Positions 11,101-18,679 of a DNA stretch of 64,000 nucleotides are shown here, in pieces. The position numbers and the translations under genes were made by a program. Source of the DNA: Aerococcaceae bacterium zg-252 (GTDB lineage: Bacteria; Bacillota; Bacilli; Lactobacillales; Aerococcaceae); NCBI GenBank assembly GCA_016237705.1, contig CP066204.1, positions 1,126,001-1,190,000 on the forward strand, in the 5' to 3' direction. The notes below the pieces were generated by a model. It saw nothing but the letters and a program-made list of their open reading frames with translations. It did no database searches and was not told the DNA's origin. Positions within the stretch are counted from its first letter, which is position 1; each line of letters begins with the position of its first letter.

Positions 11101-11263
11101 CAGCAGCAATAATTGGTGGTGTTAATTCTTCTGCATTGACAGCAGTTGTTTGGTTCATAACACCAAAACCTACTAAGGCAGAAACAACACCCGTACTTAA
11201 TTTTAATATTTTATATCTGCAACGTGTTTCCATGCAACGAAAAGCTCGACTTTTATATTTCAT
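2129..11263 (-). CDS. giant LPXTG cell-wall protein: GH123-like, LamG-like, Asp-box propeller and tandem SGNH modules
   Basis: The protein has 3044 residues from the ATG at 11263, which follows the ribosome site AGAAAGGA. An ATG 8 codons upstream lacks one; positions below count from that upstream ATG. A YSIRK-like signal peptide (motif YKILKLSTGVVSALVG) ends near AVNA (52). Modules in order: GH123/DUF4091-like, about 330-690, with the Asp-Glu pair D489-E490 in GIDERP that is catalytic in GH123; Big2-like 740-820; LamG-like 835-1010; Big2-like 1025-1100; Asp-box beta-propeller 1105-1480; a degenerate SGNH domain 1510-1745; an Fn3-like segment; an intact SGNH domain 1855-2065 (GDS, GTND, final Asp/His); an Fn3-like segment; 36 decapeptide repeats; 36-aa repeats; a domain shared with the next gene; a Ser/Thr-rich linker; and LPETG at 3019-3023 with a membrane tail. 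It is a sortase-anchored enzyme, probably acting on host O-glycans (inference). The substrate is not proven. Confidence 0.85.
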   Translation of the reverse strand: MKYKSRAFRCMETRCRYKILKLSTGVVSALVGFGVMNQTTAVNAEELTPPIIAAEESDAQPTPVNENNNPVDEENGVEVINTNTSEMDATVNNGEENNLGDTAASGNESVNPNGESDNATNEPTESTHEETEVESEKEEVAHSTFVDNNLHYTNDEVDEVLAANNHEQSISAWKNDEVNTQIAVVAKEGNLTNVRVELSDLVNKKTGSIISKEHLSSNFINELSGFRYNAGYHSSDKLTIRTEPSIHRPDLLSNAETVNIEEGKLKNIWLNAKIPENVESGEYVTTVKVLSDELEQPLEFQVNVTVQDVTLQNKSKFDIELWQYPYRSAEYYGVEPFSEKHLAILRPHLEKYKAIGGNGITTSIVEEAWGGQTYAEGNVRVPSMIKWFKEADGTFTYDFTDFDKWVSFNQELGLGDKIVGYSMIPWGNRITYTNRATGNVEYVTIPVTDSRYAQYWTPFLKKLVAHLDEKEWFDSFYVGIDERPNMDRAFDVIDSVKNKNGKSLKKAAAANHFSGAFKSTANRVDHLSIGTPHMRGQTEAFKQFVEERKAKGLKTTLYTATEEYPNSLLFSLPGESYFSVMYGAKFNTDGFLRWAYDAWVKDPLNDLSHWAFESGDTQLIYPDDKNAVTPRSQASVRLEKMAEAVRDINKLYQIRDEVPSLAKDVQALLDTLKDDYESKVTASRAGGRQISREPNAEMRQLIGTDLSTFKRALSELTDKYIDYKANATNEVTDIEIGHEEIELVVGESAQIDALIQGKVIDNRINYETTNRFLATVDSSGRIQATGNGVTKIIVSSKANPEIKKEVIVRVQPVDILKELGEHIVTHLKFEDNLNDEKNGLTLNGTEFEYVEGIDGKAVRIPKASSLQTQGLDLTNNYSLAFWMKQVPTNNGNEVRSIFWNGKALAGAKNSTSIDSTIGQGDASPNMGWHVPEGYLTFKYKNVLEGWNHYAFTKSQQGIVLYVNGEEIGNIAWGRDVKIPFEHIGGRNFEGELDEILVVDRVLTNQEIKQLSFVPGINAQSELMVNIDKPDALPIQVIGTISPLTYEIEHPEILSIDENGVATGLKFGTTNVTVSTADGKFTKNIQVTVDKIHALRNQLPQFDIPKEKTFVMDRKHAEYLGQPDMVKLNDDKTLITVYPKGHGHGEIVMRISEDGGKTWSDRILPDESWKGSKETPTLYTLDFTDGRQEVMMIYGGPKAAGWGDGTGGFTTSISKDKGKTWSGLQEFYKDQAVLVGLASLIQVYENGKPIDKWMGVFHDWNYVNYKTYLTFDSEGHQQWSAPEPYLNAHRQVELENQICEVSLIRSPDKTKIAALGRTQAHKGLSMISFSEDEGNTWTKPRFMPASLLGERHKYTYDPVSGRLFITFREIIQDFNNNGRLENNDWMAGDWIGWVGTFEDLEKGNDGEYRVRLGEDFTPNAKSGDTGYAGVVALNDGTIVTDSYGVFYPEDARTRPTNVQPSITWTASILGARFTLEDLDRVAYPERFKNENESPSVTDENLEHPSADLSTAGANISEMFNTDHDNTWVFTGGLNVQGGSAFTEGIRNYVGQFEEYIRWTKSGNTNAGLQRYVINTAKAGTTINTIAENFDTYVGRFAPKAAAYMLGLEDCEAGNDGIEAFKTSLKSFIDSSLALNNNHGKVVLQTSSATADNAVNAKIEAYIDAMKQVAQTYAGTDAWNNIVFVDHYAQTNKTEFLEHGLVYDVALNAKGHLEIGKQLAAATIKTTDKFPGTDVRLNLENESKVQYFATEEPTATYSTAGLAVVIPEVKLSKEGPTLTNWHYEVAVGNKVIAGNETSNNFTITGLPDNQAYTLTLRSADGTVQLRTVVGQTVEANESSLKDQTLSEKQERIRQLVEDKQPLTWLFMGDSITHGALWTKGYDGITQLFEKYLYTTLGRKGDTVINTAVSGATVQDTLTEIAHRLNHYNPDVISIMLGTNDAGTVTAEEYKAQLTNLVNLAKAKNVPIILRTPTPTTLASHGPKIPRFVEKMKEVAAENPEIILIDQYTPFNDLLTSYPYLWKPAYSIITDNFPLHPGANGHVLMAREFIKGLGIWTDDSPITNLYYKMPIEKQDSDVVPSVTAENGAISLSIDTLKQDLTSPFKKVTMTAIDKESGKTFTVTGDTGTLSLDSLDKGKNYDVSVSVQRTDRPIINVLKTSSYRIEEEVETPTQPSDEVETPTQPSEEVETPAQPSEEVETPTQPSEEVEKPVQPSEEVETPTQPSEEVETPTQPSEGVETPTQPSEEVETPTQPSEGVETPTQPSEGVEAPTQPSEEVETPTQPSEGVETPTQPSEEVEIPTPPSEEVETPTQPSEGVETPTQPSEGVEPPTQPSEGVETPTQPSEEVEAPTQPSEEVEPPTQPSEGVETPTQPSEGVEPPTQPSEEVEIPTPPSEEVEPPTQPSEGVETPTQPSEGVEPPTQPSEEVEIPTPPSEEVETPTQPSEGVETPTQPSEGVEAPTQPSEGVEAPTQPSEGVEPPTPPSEEVETPTQPSEEVEKPTQPSEEVEPPTQPSEGVETPTQPSGEVEAPIINKDLLNSDKLDGFNKADKDEDTTSVKPSEEDGTPIINEDLLNSDKLEEFNKTDKGEDTTSVKPSEEDGTPIINKDLLNSDKLEGFNKTDKGEDTTSVKPSEGVEAPIINKDLLNSDKLEGFNKPDKGEDETLVKPSEEDGTPIINKDLLNSDKLDKFNKTDKGEDTTLVKPGEEETPIINKDLLNKDKLDKLVNHMESGESQTNKTELHVDAATNISVELTGEDVGRGLHLVVGRLQNNPLGNSLDEHLKGKEFDLYDIHFENAQGEVTQIKSEAVVTLPRDVAKEVSGVYYVATTGMAESLPYDLLDNAVRFKVTHFSYYAVVYGAQTEQNGTQSGTTTTGTASSTSATNTGTASSTSATNTVTTGSTSATNTVTTGSISTSNIENSDTSNTMNADSTGSSNVMNTGDPSSTNVIKPNNTDSSNTMSTENSTMKPEMPNSSSAMNTEKSEDNKVNTSREEQQPSMTTSTMNKMEMSSERLPETGENDAYLIFSAAALSIIAGVGLVSTRRKEN
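3098..3685 (-). repeat. 36-aa (108-bp) tandem repeats in the surface protein
   Basis: Five units plus a partial sixth, of the pattern PIINKDLLNSDKL followed by FNKTDKGEDTT and VKPSEE. One unit is 35 residues. The same repeat family occurs in the beta-galactosidase gene at 12466-13104. The units are rich in Lys, Asp and Glu and probably form an extended or wall-spanning spacer. Confidence 0.9.
3698..4777 (-). repeat. 36 tandem 30-bp (10-aa) repeats, stalk region
   Basis: There are exactly 36 decapeptide units of the form E(E/G)VE(T/P/A/I/K)PTQPS, with no frame interruption. Substitutions are mainly at positions 2 and 5, plus some Q to P. Several units are identical at the DNA level, as expected of recent slippage or recombination. 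The Pro/Glu-rich composition suggests an extended stalk lifting the catalytic modules off the cell wall. Confidence 0.95.
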
Positions 11264-11483
11264 ATTACATTTCCTTTCTCTCTCCATTATTAAATGAATA
11301 AATGCAACACTTATTTTAATAATTTGTTAATATTGTGCTTTTTTACATTCCACTGGGGAATCCCCCTACTTTTAGTATCTATCACTACATTCTGTGCTTT
11401 TCTTTTCAAAAATATTACTTAAATAATTTTTATCATTGCACACTCCTTCAAATAATTTTTCCACTATCTATCAATCCTTTAAA

Positions 11484-11512
11484 TTGGATAGGCGATTCCC
11501 TCGCCTATCCAA
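11484..11512 (-). terminator. terminator hairpin of the beta-galactosidase gene
   Basis: A perfect 12-bp stem (TTGGATAGGCGA with its complement) around a 5-nt loop lies 15 nt beyond the stop codon at 11527. The following T run is only 3 nt, so termination may be incomplete and read into the giant surface protein gene downstream. Confidence 0.7.
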
Positions 11513-11526
11513 CTTAAAATTAATTC

Positions 11527-14500
11527 TTAGGCATCTTCTCGTTTACCGGTAACTAATCCTAATCCAACTAAAATTGATAATGCTGCTGTACCAAAAATTA
11601 AGTAAGCATCACTTTCACCAGTCTCTGGTAGATGTTCTGATGACATTTCCATTTTGTTCATTGTTGAAGTTGTCATATTTTGTTGTTGTTCTTCACGACT
11701 AGTATTTACTTTAGTATCTTCTGCTTTTTCTGTATCCATTGCACTTGATGAGTCAGACATTTCTGGTGTCATTGTGCTATTTTCTGTACTCATTGTATTT
11801 GATGAATCAGTATTGTTTGGTTTAATTACGTTTGTTGAACTTGGAACCCCTGTATTCATCACATCAGATGAACCTGTATTGTCTGAGTTCATTGTGTTTG
11901 ATGTGTCAGAGTTTTCTGTGTTCGTTGTACTTATTAAACCAGTAGCTCCTGTATTTGTTGTACTTGTTGAACCAGTAGTTACTGTGTTTGTTGCACTTGT
12001 TGAACTAGCAGTTCCTGTAGTCGTTGTACCTGACTGTGTTCCATTTTGCTCAGTTTGAGCACCATATACTACAGCATAGTAACTGAAATGACTTACTTTA
12101 AAACGAACTGTATTATCAAGTAATTTATACGGTAAACTCTCTGCCATACCAGTGGTTGCGACATAGTATACTCCAGAAACTTCTTTAGCTACATCTCTTG
12201 GAAGAGTGACCACAGCTTCAGATTTAATTTGTGTCACTTCACCCTGAGCATTTTCAAAGTGAATATCGTACAAATCAAATTCTTTGCCTTTTAATTGTGA
12301 ATCCAGCGAATCACCTAATGGATTATTTTGTAAACGTCCAACAACTAGGTGCATTCCTCGACCAACATCTTCACCTGTTAATTCAACACTGATATTTGTG
12401 GCAGCGTCAACATGTAGTTCTGTCTTATTCGTTTGACTTTCGCCACTTTCAATGTGATTTACAAGTTTGTCTAACTTATCTTTATTAATTACCGATGTTT
12501 CTACTTCATCTACTTTATTTAATTTATCTAGTTTATCTGAATTTAATAAGTCTTTGTTGATGATTGGTGTTCCATCTTCTTCACCTGGTTTGACTAAAGT
12601 TGTATCTTCACCTTTGTCTGTTTTATTAAATCCTTCTAATTTATCTGAATTCAATAAGTCTTTATTGATAATCGGTGCTTCTTCTTCACTTGGTTTTACT
12701 GAAGTTGTATCTTCACCTTTGTCTGTTTTATTGAATTTATCTAATTTGTCTGAATTCAATAAATCTTTATTGATAATCGGTGCTTCTACTCCTTCACTTG
12801 GTTTTACTGAAGTTGTATCTTCACCTTTGTCTATTTTATTAAATCCTTCTAATTTATCTGAATTCAATAGGTCTTCATTGATAATCGGTGTTTCTTCTTC
12901 ACTTGGTTTTACTGAAGTTGTATCTTCACCTTTGTCTGTTTTATTAAATCCTTCTAATTTGTCTGAATTCAATAAATCTTTATTGATAATCGGTGTTCCG
13001 TCTTCTTCACTTGGTTTTACTGAAGTTGTATCTTCACCTTTGTCTGTTTTATTAAATCCTTCTAATTTATCTGAATTCAATAAGTCTTTATTGATAATCG
13101 GTGCTTCCACTTCTTCACTCGGTTGCGTTGGAGTTTCCACCTCTTCACTTGGTTGTGTTGGGGTTTCTACTCCTTCACTTGGTTGTGTTGGAGTTTCTAC
13201 TCCTTCACTCGGTTGTGTTGGAGTTTCCACTTCTTCGCTCGGTTGTGCTGGTTTTTCCACTTCTTCGCTTGGTTGTGTTGGAGTTTCTACTTCTTCACTC
13301 GGTTGTGTTGGAGTTTCCACCTCTTCGCTTGGTTGTGCTGGTTTTTCCACTTCTTCGCTTGGTTGTGTTGGAGTTTCTACTTCTTCACTTGGTTGTGTTG
13401 GAGTTTCCACCTCTTCGCTCGGTTGCGTTGGGGTTTCTACTCCTTCACTCGGTTGTGTTGGAGTTTCCACCTCTTCACTCGGTTGTGTTGGGATTTCCAC
13501 TTCTTCACTTGGTTGTGTTGGAGTTTCCACCTCTTCGCTCGGTTGCGTTGGAGTTTCTACTTCTTCACTCGGTTGTGTTGGGATTTCCACCTCTTCGCTT
13601 GGTTGTGTTGGAGTTTCCACCTCTTCACTCGGTTGTGTTGGTTTTTCCACTTCTTCGCTTGGTTGTGTTGGAGTTTCTACTTCTTCACTTGGTTGTGTTG
13701 GGGTTTCTACTCCTTCACTTGGTTGTGTTGAGGTTTCTACTCCTTCACTCGGTTGTGTTGGGGTTTCTACTCCTTCACTCGGTTGTGTTGGAGTTTCCAC
13801 CTCTTCACTCGGTTGTGTTGGGGTTTCCACTTCTTCGCTTGGTTGTGTTGGAGGTTCTACTTCTTCACTTGGTTGTGTTGGAGGTTCCACCTCTTCACTC
13901 GGTTGTGTTGGTATTTCCACTTCTTCGCTTGGTTGCGTTGGGGTTTCTACTCCTTCACTCGGTTGTGTTGGCGTTGTTTCTCCTCCTTGATGCTCCTCCG
14001 TTGTATCTGCCCCGTCTGTGGTTTCAGCTCCATTTTCATCTGGATTATTTGACTCTACTTCTTTTTCTGCATAAACATAGATAACATGTGTTGTTCCCTC
14101 TAACACTGCTCCCTCATCTAATGGTGAGAAGTAGACTTTTTCTTCATTTCCTGTCGTTACGATTGTATTTTCGCCAACTATTTCTGATGTTGAAACAACT
14201 TTAAATACATACGTTTTATCATTATATGTAAGCTCGGTTGGTTTTGTTTCTTCTGTTGCTTCAACAGTGAAACGAGTTCCTGGTGCAGCATCTGTTAATG
14301 CTGTGTACGCTGGTTTAATTTCTACACCTGCTTCATTGACATAATGGACAATGACTGAACCTTTTGGTTCTTCCTCAACTTCTCTTACTAATCGATAAAC
14401 AGTTGATTGACTACCATCTTCAGATTTGACAAGAATTTTATATTCTTTATCAGAAACCGGAACTAAAGTAGCTGAACCATTTTCTTTTACTTTCAAATCA

Positions 14501-17500
14501 AGTTTTAAATCATGATCTGTTGTGTATGTAAAAGTTTTGCTTTCATCAAAATCAATGACTTCATCTTCTAATTTTGCTGATGCTAATTCAGCAACACTAT
14601 TTTTAACTCTTTCTTCCACATGACTTAGCACTTCTATTTCAGTCAATCCAACAGATTTTCCTGGAGCTGATTGTTTCATCCAAATACGTAATTTATTAGT
14701 CGTCACTGGAGAAAGCAAACCATAAGGTGTTTCTCCTTGTAGGTAACTTACTTGCGTAATATTCGAAGCTTCTTGCTCTTTCCAAGTAGAAGTTGCTTCA
14801 TCCCAATATTCAAAGCGAACATTACGGTCTCCTGGAACACGACTAAACTGATTATCAGTAAAATGCCATAAATTAATATTTGCAAATGTATGGCTATTTT
14901 GCCAATCCACTTCTACGTAGAATTCTTCTATATCACTTTGATTACGCAATCTCCAATTTGTCCAACGTTCTGCTTCAATAGTTCCATTCGTTTTAACTCC
15001 GTTATTTAAGCGACCTAAACTATCACTTATTGATGCAGGAAGCTCGGTGATAGTATCACCAATGCGATAACCATTTTTAAATGTTGGCATATCAGCAGCT
15101 AAACGTGCTAAATTCTCTGATTGTTTCGTTTCACCATTGACAGTAATAATCGCTTGAACTTTCACTTCTTTACCGAATAATGTTGTTTTACCTTCTACAA
15201 CAACATCGCCGTCATGACTTAGGTCTAGTGACTCTGTATTCCACGTAATCGGTACATCCATGACTTTTTCAACATTACTATCATAAGCAGGTAAAACATC
15301 TGGTAATTTTGGCACGACACCACGAGTAGTTGTAACAGCGTAATTTTCAACTGCTACAATTGGATTAATAATTGTTACTTTCACAACAATTGGTGTTGTT
15401 TGACCCTCAATAGTACCTGAAACTTCATAAGTACCTGGCTTATTTAATTGCTCTTCAGAAAGTGATGTCCATGTAATTGGAGTTGTTTGTTTCTCACCAT
15501 TATTCATTGTGAGCGTCACTTCACTCGGTAAATCTAAGGCTTGTCCACGTGTTAACGTATAATTTTTAACAATATTAACGCTTTCAGCGAATGATGTTTG
15601 ATCTGATGCAACACGTGTTACAGCAATTTCTTGTGTTGCAGCGGTTAATCCCTCAGCAGTTGCTGTTACAGAGATTGTACCTGGTTCACGATCTGCTTGA
15701 ACAATGACTAATGCTTTACCATGGAAAGCATTACGATTATCGGCTTTATATGAACTGTAATCAGCCGGGTTTCCATTATCTACCCCAACAATTCTACCAG
15801 GGCCACTAATATCAAATTTAATATTCTTATCACTACCTGTGACAATGTTACCATTTTGGTCAACAACATCAACTTCAATATATGATAAAGAAGTACCGTC
15901 TGCTTTAATTTCACTATGTTTAGTCGTTGTTCTTAAAGCAACAGCTTCATGTGAAGTAGAGACAGATTTTCTACCTTTAGCCTCAGCAGTAATTTCATGA
16001 CCATCTTCATCAAATCCACGGACACTCAAGGTGCCTTCTTGCCAGTCTACCATAAAGGTTGGGTATGGTTTACCTGATGCAAAACGATTATAAACATGCC
16101 CAGCAGGTGTCGCACGTTTCGTAGCAGTCGCATCACCTATTTTTTGATCATTCAAATAAAGCTCTACACGATGTGCATTAGTAAATACATCAACTTGAAC
16201 TTTACCATTTTGTTTAGCAATTTCATCATTATTCCACGTGGACATTAAGCTTAAAGTATAGTCATCTTCTTTCCACATGCTTCGATATAACCAATAAGTA
16301 TCTTTCGGGAAACCAGCAGTATCGATAATACCAAAATAACTTGAATTTGGTGCAACGCCTTGGTCAGATGCAGCACCTGGACTTACTTTATTCCATGGTG
16401 TTGGCTCACCGATATAATCAAAACCAGTCCAAACGAATATACCACCATTCCAATCGTTCTCTACGACCCATTTCCACGCTTGACTAGCTGATGCTCCCCA
16501 TCCAACTTTGGCATAATTATTATCATATTCTGATAATTGTAATGTTGAATGATTACGATTTATTGTGCCATACTCTCCACGACTGTGAATAGCACTCGTT
16601 GTTTCAGATGAATAAACTTTCCAATCTTGGTGCCGAATCAATTGATTTCTTATTGTACTTGCATCTTTATAGTTAAATCCAACAACCCCACCTGCATCAA
16701 TGATTGCTTGATTGACCGCATCCAATTCTCCAATTCGATTATTACCGATAGTCACTAATCTTGTAGAATCTGTTTCTTTTACCCATTGAATTAATTGTTT
16801 GGCTAATTGTCCAAAGTGAGAAGCATTTCCAGATGCTCCCTCTGTTATTTCATTACCTAATGACCACATGATAATGGACGGGTCATTTTTACCACGATTA
16901 ATCATCGATTTTAGTGAATATTCTGCCCATGTCATATCAGCTGTTGCATTCGCTAATGTTTTAGCATTTTGTTCACCTAGTCTTGTATTAAAGAATCTAG
17001 CAAAATCTTTTGTATTTCCATTTTTATATAAATCCCAACCGTCAAATGCTTCTTCCATAATTAAAAATCCTTGACGATTCGCTTCATCTAATAAAGCTCG
17101 TGACGTTGGATTATGTGACGTACGAATAGCATTAGCTCCCATTTCTTTTAAGATTTCTAATTGCCGTTTAATCGCATCTTTATTAGCAACTGCCCCTAAC
17201 GCCCCATTATCATGATGCTGATTGACACCTTTTAATTTAATATTTTTCCCGTTTAATGAGAAACCATGACTACGGTCATAATCAAAGTAACGGAAACCAT
17301 AAGTTGACTCATACGTGTCTTTTACTTCGTCACCTACAGAAATAAGCGTTTTCACTTTGTACAAATATGGATTCTCAATAGACCATAAAGTAGGGGTATG
17401 AACCATTAAATCGCTCATCACATCTTGCTTTGTTTTCGCTGCTAATGTCACGATTTTAGCCGTACTTGTTGCGACTGTTTCCCCGGACGCATTAATTAAT

Positions 17501-18651
17501 TCATTGACAACTGATACCAATTGGTCGCTATCCGTATTATTGGACACATTCGTTTTAACATTGACCGTTACATCAGATGTTGCTTGTTCTTTCAAATCTG
17601 GTGATGTAATCGTTACACCATTGTGTGAAACGTGGACTTTATCCGTCACCACTAAATTAACATCACGGAAAATCCCACTACCAGAATACCAACGACTACT
17701 TGGTATTTCATTCGTAACTTTAATAGCGATTTTATTTTCAGTCTTACCGTCTTTGTGCAAGTATTCTGTTAAATTCATATTAAATGGCGAATAACCATTT
17801 TTATGGTCACCAATTTTTTGTCCATTGACATACACTTCAGTTACCATATAAGAGCCGTCAAATGAAAGTGATAACTCTTTATCTAAATACTCATCTGTCA
17901 AGACAAAGTTTTTACGATACCACTGTACTCCTCCAGGATAAAATCCACTTTCAGCTTCATAACGTGTAGACGGTTCTTTTTCAATTGAAAAATCATTTGG
18001 TAAATCAATTAATCGCCAACTACTAACATCTAAATCAACATCTTCACCACCAGTAACATCACCACTTGAAATACGCCAGTTACGATTAAAGCTTGTCTCA
18101 CGTTGCCCTTTAGCGATTAAGTTTAATTGAACATCTTCTGCCTCTGTATTGGTAACGCCTTCAAATTTTGGCACTTCAACAGCAACTGTATCTTTAAAGC
18201 TTTCTGTCGGAATCGCATCATGTTCTTCTGCTGTACGTTTTGGTTGACTTCCCTCAGACAGATGCACTTCACCATCAGTATGAGCCTCATCAGCTATAGT
18301 AGTGTTGTGCTCCGTTTCAGCTATCTCAGCGTTATCATCGTCATCTTCAATACCAACTTCTTCTGCACCACTAGCCGGCTGTACATTGTCACTTGGCTGT
18401 ACTACTCCTGCATTGAAGTTATCATTATCCATTACCGAACTATTATCGCTATCTTCAATGTCAACTTCGTCTGTATCATCAGCTGGTTGTTCAGCTCCAA
18501 TTTCTGAACCAATTGGTGCTGCCTCTTCCGCATGAACATTTCCTGCTCCTAATAAAAACGAACCGATAACTACCGAACAAGTCCCAATAGTCAATTTTCG
18601 AATGGAAAAATGATTGCGTTTATCAAAAAAACTTTTACTTGATTTTCTCAT
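11527..18651 (-). CDS. bgaA: LPXTG-anchored GH2 beta-galactosidase, BgaA-like
   Basis: The protein has 2374 residues. The ribosome site GGAGGT (18659-18664) lies just before the ATG. An N-terminal YSIRK-type signal has Phe in place of Tyr (FSIRKLTIGTCSVVIGS, 15-31) and cleavage near VHA-E. An acidic linker covers 43-170. The GH2 core covers about 180-800, with acid/base E601 in WSLGNE and nucleophile E683 in YSSET; the 82-residue spacing suits the family. It is followed by Big-type domains (about 820-1175), a discoidin-like carbohydrate-binding module (about 1195-1345), a cadherin-like and MucBP-like segment (1350-1533), 29 decapeptide repeats, 36-aa repeats, the domain shared with the neighbouring giant protein, and LPETG at 2341-2345. 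It should release terminal beta-galactose from host glycans at the cell surface and may act as an adhesin, as known for pneumococcal BgaA. A cre-like site precedes it. Confidence 0.92.
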   Translation of the reverse strand: MRKSSKSFFDKRNHFSIRKLTIGTCSVVIGSFLLGAGNVHAEEAAPIGSEIGAEQPADDTDEVDIEDSDNSSVMDNDNFNAGVVQPSDNVQPASGAEEVGIEDDDDNAEIAETEHNTTIADEAHTDGEVHLSEGSQPKRTAEEHDAIPTESFKDTVAVEVPKFEGVTNTEAEDVQLNLIAKGQRETSFNRNWRISSGDVTGGEDVDLDVSSWRLIDLPNDFSIEKEPSTRYEAESGFYPGGVQWYRKNFVLTDEYLDKELSLSFDGSYMVTEVYVNGQKIGDHKNGYSPFNMNLTEYLHKDGKTENKIAIKVTNEIPSSRWYSGSGIFRDVNLVVTDKVHVSHNGVTITSPDLKEQATSDVTVNVKTNVSNNTDSDQLVSVVNELINASGETVATSTAKIVTLAAKTKQDVMSDLMVHTPTLWSIENPYLYKVKTLISVGDEVKDTYESTYGFRYFDYDRSHGFSLNGKNIKLKGVNQHHDNGALGAVANKDAIKRQLEILKEMGANAIRTSHNPTSRALLDEANRQGFLIMEEAFDGWDLYKNGNTKDFARFFNTRLGEQNAKTLANATADMTWAEYSLKSMINRGKNDPSIIMWSLGNEITEGASGNASHFGQLAKQLIQWVKETDSTRLVTIGNNRIGELDAVNQAIIDAGGVVGFNYKDASTIRNQLIRHQDWKVYSSETTSAIHSRGEYGTINRNHSTLQLSEYDNNYAKVGWGASASQAWKWVVENDWNGGIFVWTGFDYIGEPTPWNKVSPGAASDQGVAPNSSYFGIIDTAGFPKDTYWLYRSMWKEDDYTLSLMSTWNNDEIAKQNGKVQVDVFTNAHRVELYLNDQKIGDATATKRATPAGHVYNRFASGKPYPTFMVDWQEGTLSVRGFDEDGHEITAEAKGRKSVSTSHEAVALRTTTKHSEIKADGTSLSYIEVDVVDQNGNIVTGSDKNIKFDISGPGRIVGVDNGNPADYSSYKADNRNAFHGKALVIVQADREPGTISVTATAEGLTAATQEIAVTRVASDQTSFAESVNIVKNYTLTRGQALDLPSEVTLTMNNGEKQTTPITWTSLSEEQLNKPGTYEVSGTIEGQTTPIVVKVTIINPIVAVENYAVTTTRGVVPKLPDVLPAYDSNVEKVMDVPITWNTESLDLSHDGDVVVEGKTTLFGKEVKVQAIITVNGETKQSENLARLAADMPTFKNGYRIGDTITELPASISDSLGRLNNGVKTNGTIEAERWTNWRLRNQSDIEEFYVEVDWQNSHTFANINLWHFTDNQFSRVPGDRNVRFEYWDEATSTWKEQEASNITQVSYLQGETPYGLLSPVTTNKLRIWMKQSAPGKSVGLTEIEVLSHVEERVKNSVAELASAKLEDEVIDFDESKTFTYTTDHDLKLDLKVKENGSATLVPVSDKEYKILVKSEDGSQSTVYRLVREVEEEPKGSVIVHYVNEAGVEIKPAYTALTDAAPGTRFTVEATEETKPTELTYNDKTYVFKVVSTSEIVGENTIVTTGNEEKVYFSPLDEGAVLEGTTHVIYVYAEKEVESNNPDENGAETTDGADTTEEHQGGETTPTQPSEGVETPTQPSEEVEIPTQPSEEVEPPTQPSEEVEPPTQPSEEVETPTQPSEEVETPTQPSEGVETPTQPSEGVETSTQPSEGVETPTQPSEEVETPTQPSEEVEKPTQPSEEVETPTQPSEEVEIPTQPSEEVETPTQPSEEVETPTQPSEEVEIPTQPSEEVETPTQPSEGVETPTQPSEEVETPTQPSEEVETPTQPSEEVEKPAQPSEEVETPTQPSEEVETPTQPSEEVEKPAQPSEEVETPTQPSEGVETPTQPSEGVETPTQPSEEVETPTQPSEEVEAPIINKDLLNSDKLEGFNKTDKGEDTTSVKPSEEDGTPIINKDLLNSDKLEGFNKTDKGEDTTSVKPSEEETPIINEDLLNSDKLEGFNKIDKGEDTTSVKPSEGVEAPIINKDLLNSDKLDKFNKTDKGEDTTSVKPSEEEAPIINKDLLNSDKLEGFNKTDKGEDTTLVKPGEEDGTPIINKDLLNSDKLDKLNKVDEVETSVINKDKLDKLVNHIESGESQTNKTELHVDAATNISVELTGEDVGRGMHLVVGRLQNNPLGDSLDSQLKGKEFDLYDIHFENAQGEVTQIKSEAVVTLPRDVAKEVSGVYYVATTGMAESLPYKLLDNTVRFKVSHFSYYAVVYGAQTEQNGTQSGTTTTGTASSTSATNTVTTGSTSTTNTGATGLISTTNTENSDTSNTMNSDNTGSSDVMNTGVPSSTNVIKPNNTDSSNTMSTENSTMTPEMSDSSSAMDTEKAEDTKVNTSREEQQQNMTTSTMNKMEMSSEHLPETGESDAYLIFGTAALSILVGLGLVTGKREDA
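12466..13104 (-). repeat. 36-aa (105-108-bp) tandem repeats in the beta-galactosidase
   Basis: Five units of 35-36 residues plus a divergent sixth, of the same family as 3098-3685 in the neighbouring surface protein gene. The last unit changes into NKVDEVETSVINKDKLDKL before the shared C-terminal domain. Confidence 0.9.
13117..13986 (-). repeat. 29 tandem 30-bp (10-aa) repeats, stalk of the beta-galactosidase
   Basis: Twenty-eight units of E(E/G)VE(T/K/I/P)P(T/A)QPS plus an imperfect first unit GGETTPTQPS. They are the same length and consensus as the 36 repeats at 3698-4777. Copy number differs between the two genes, which suggests ongoing expansion and contraction. Confidence 0.95.
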
Positions 18652-18679
18652 TTTGTACCTCCAAATATTACTCTAAAAA

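Noticed and set aside
11288-11483. Possible leader peptide or promoter of the giant surface protein gene
   Set aside because: GAAGGAGTG followed by ATG opens only a few codons. No convincing -35/-10 pair was found, so no promoter is called here although one probably exists.
12467-14084. Long plus-strand frames opposite the second repeat array
   Set aside because: Same cause as above: periodic antisense frames over a tandem repeat.
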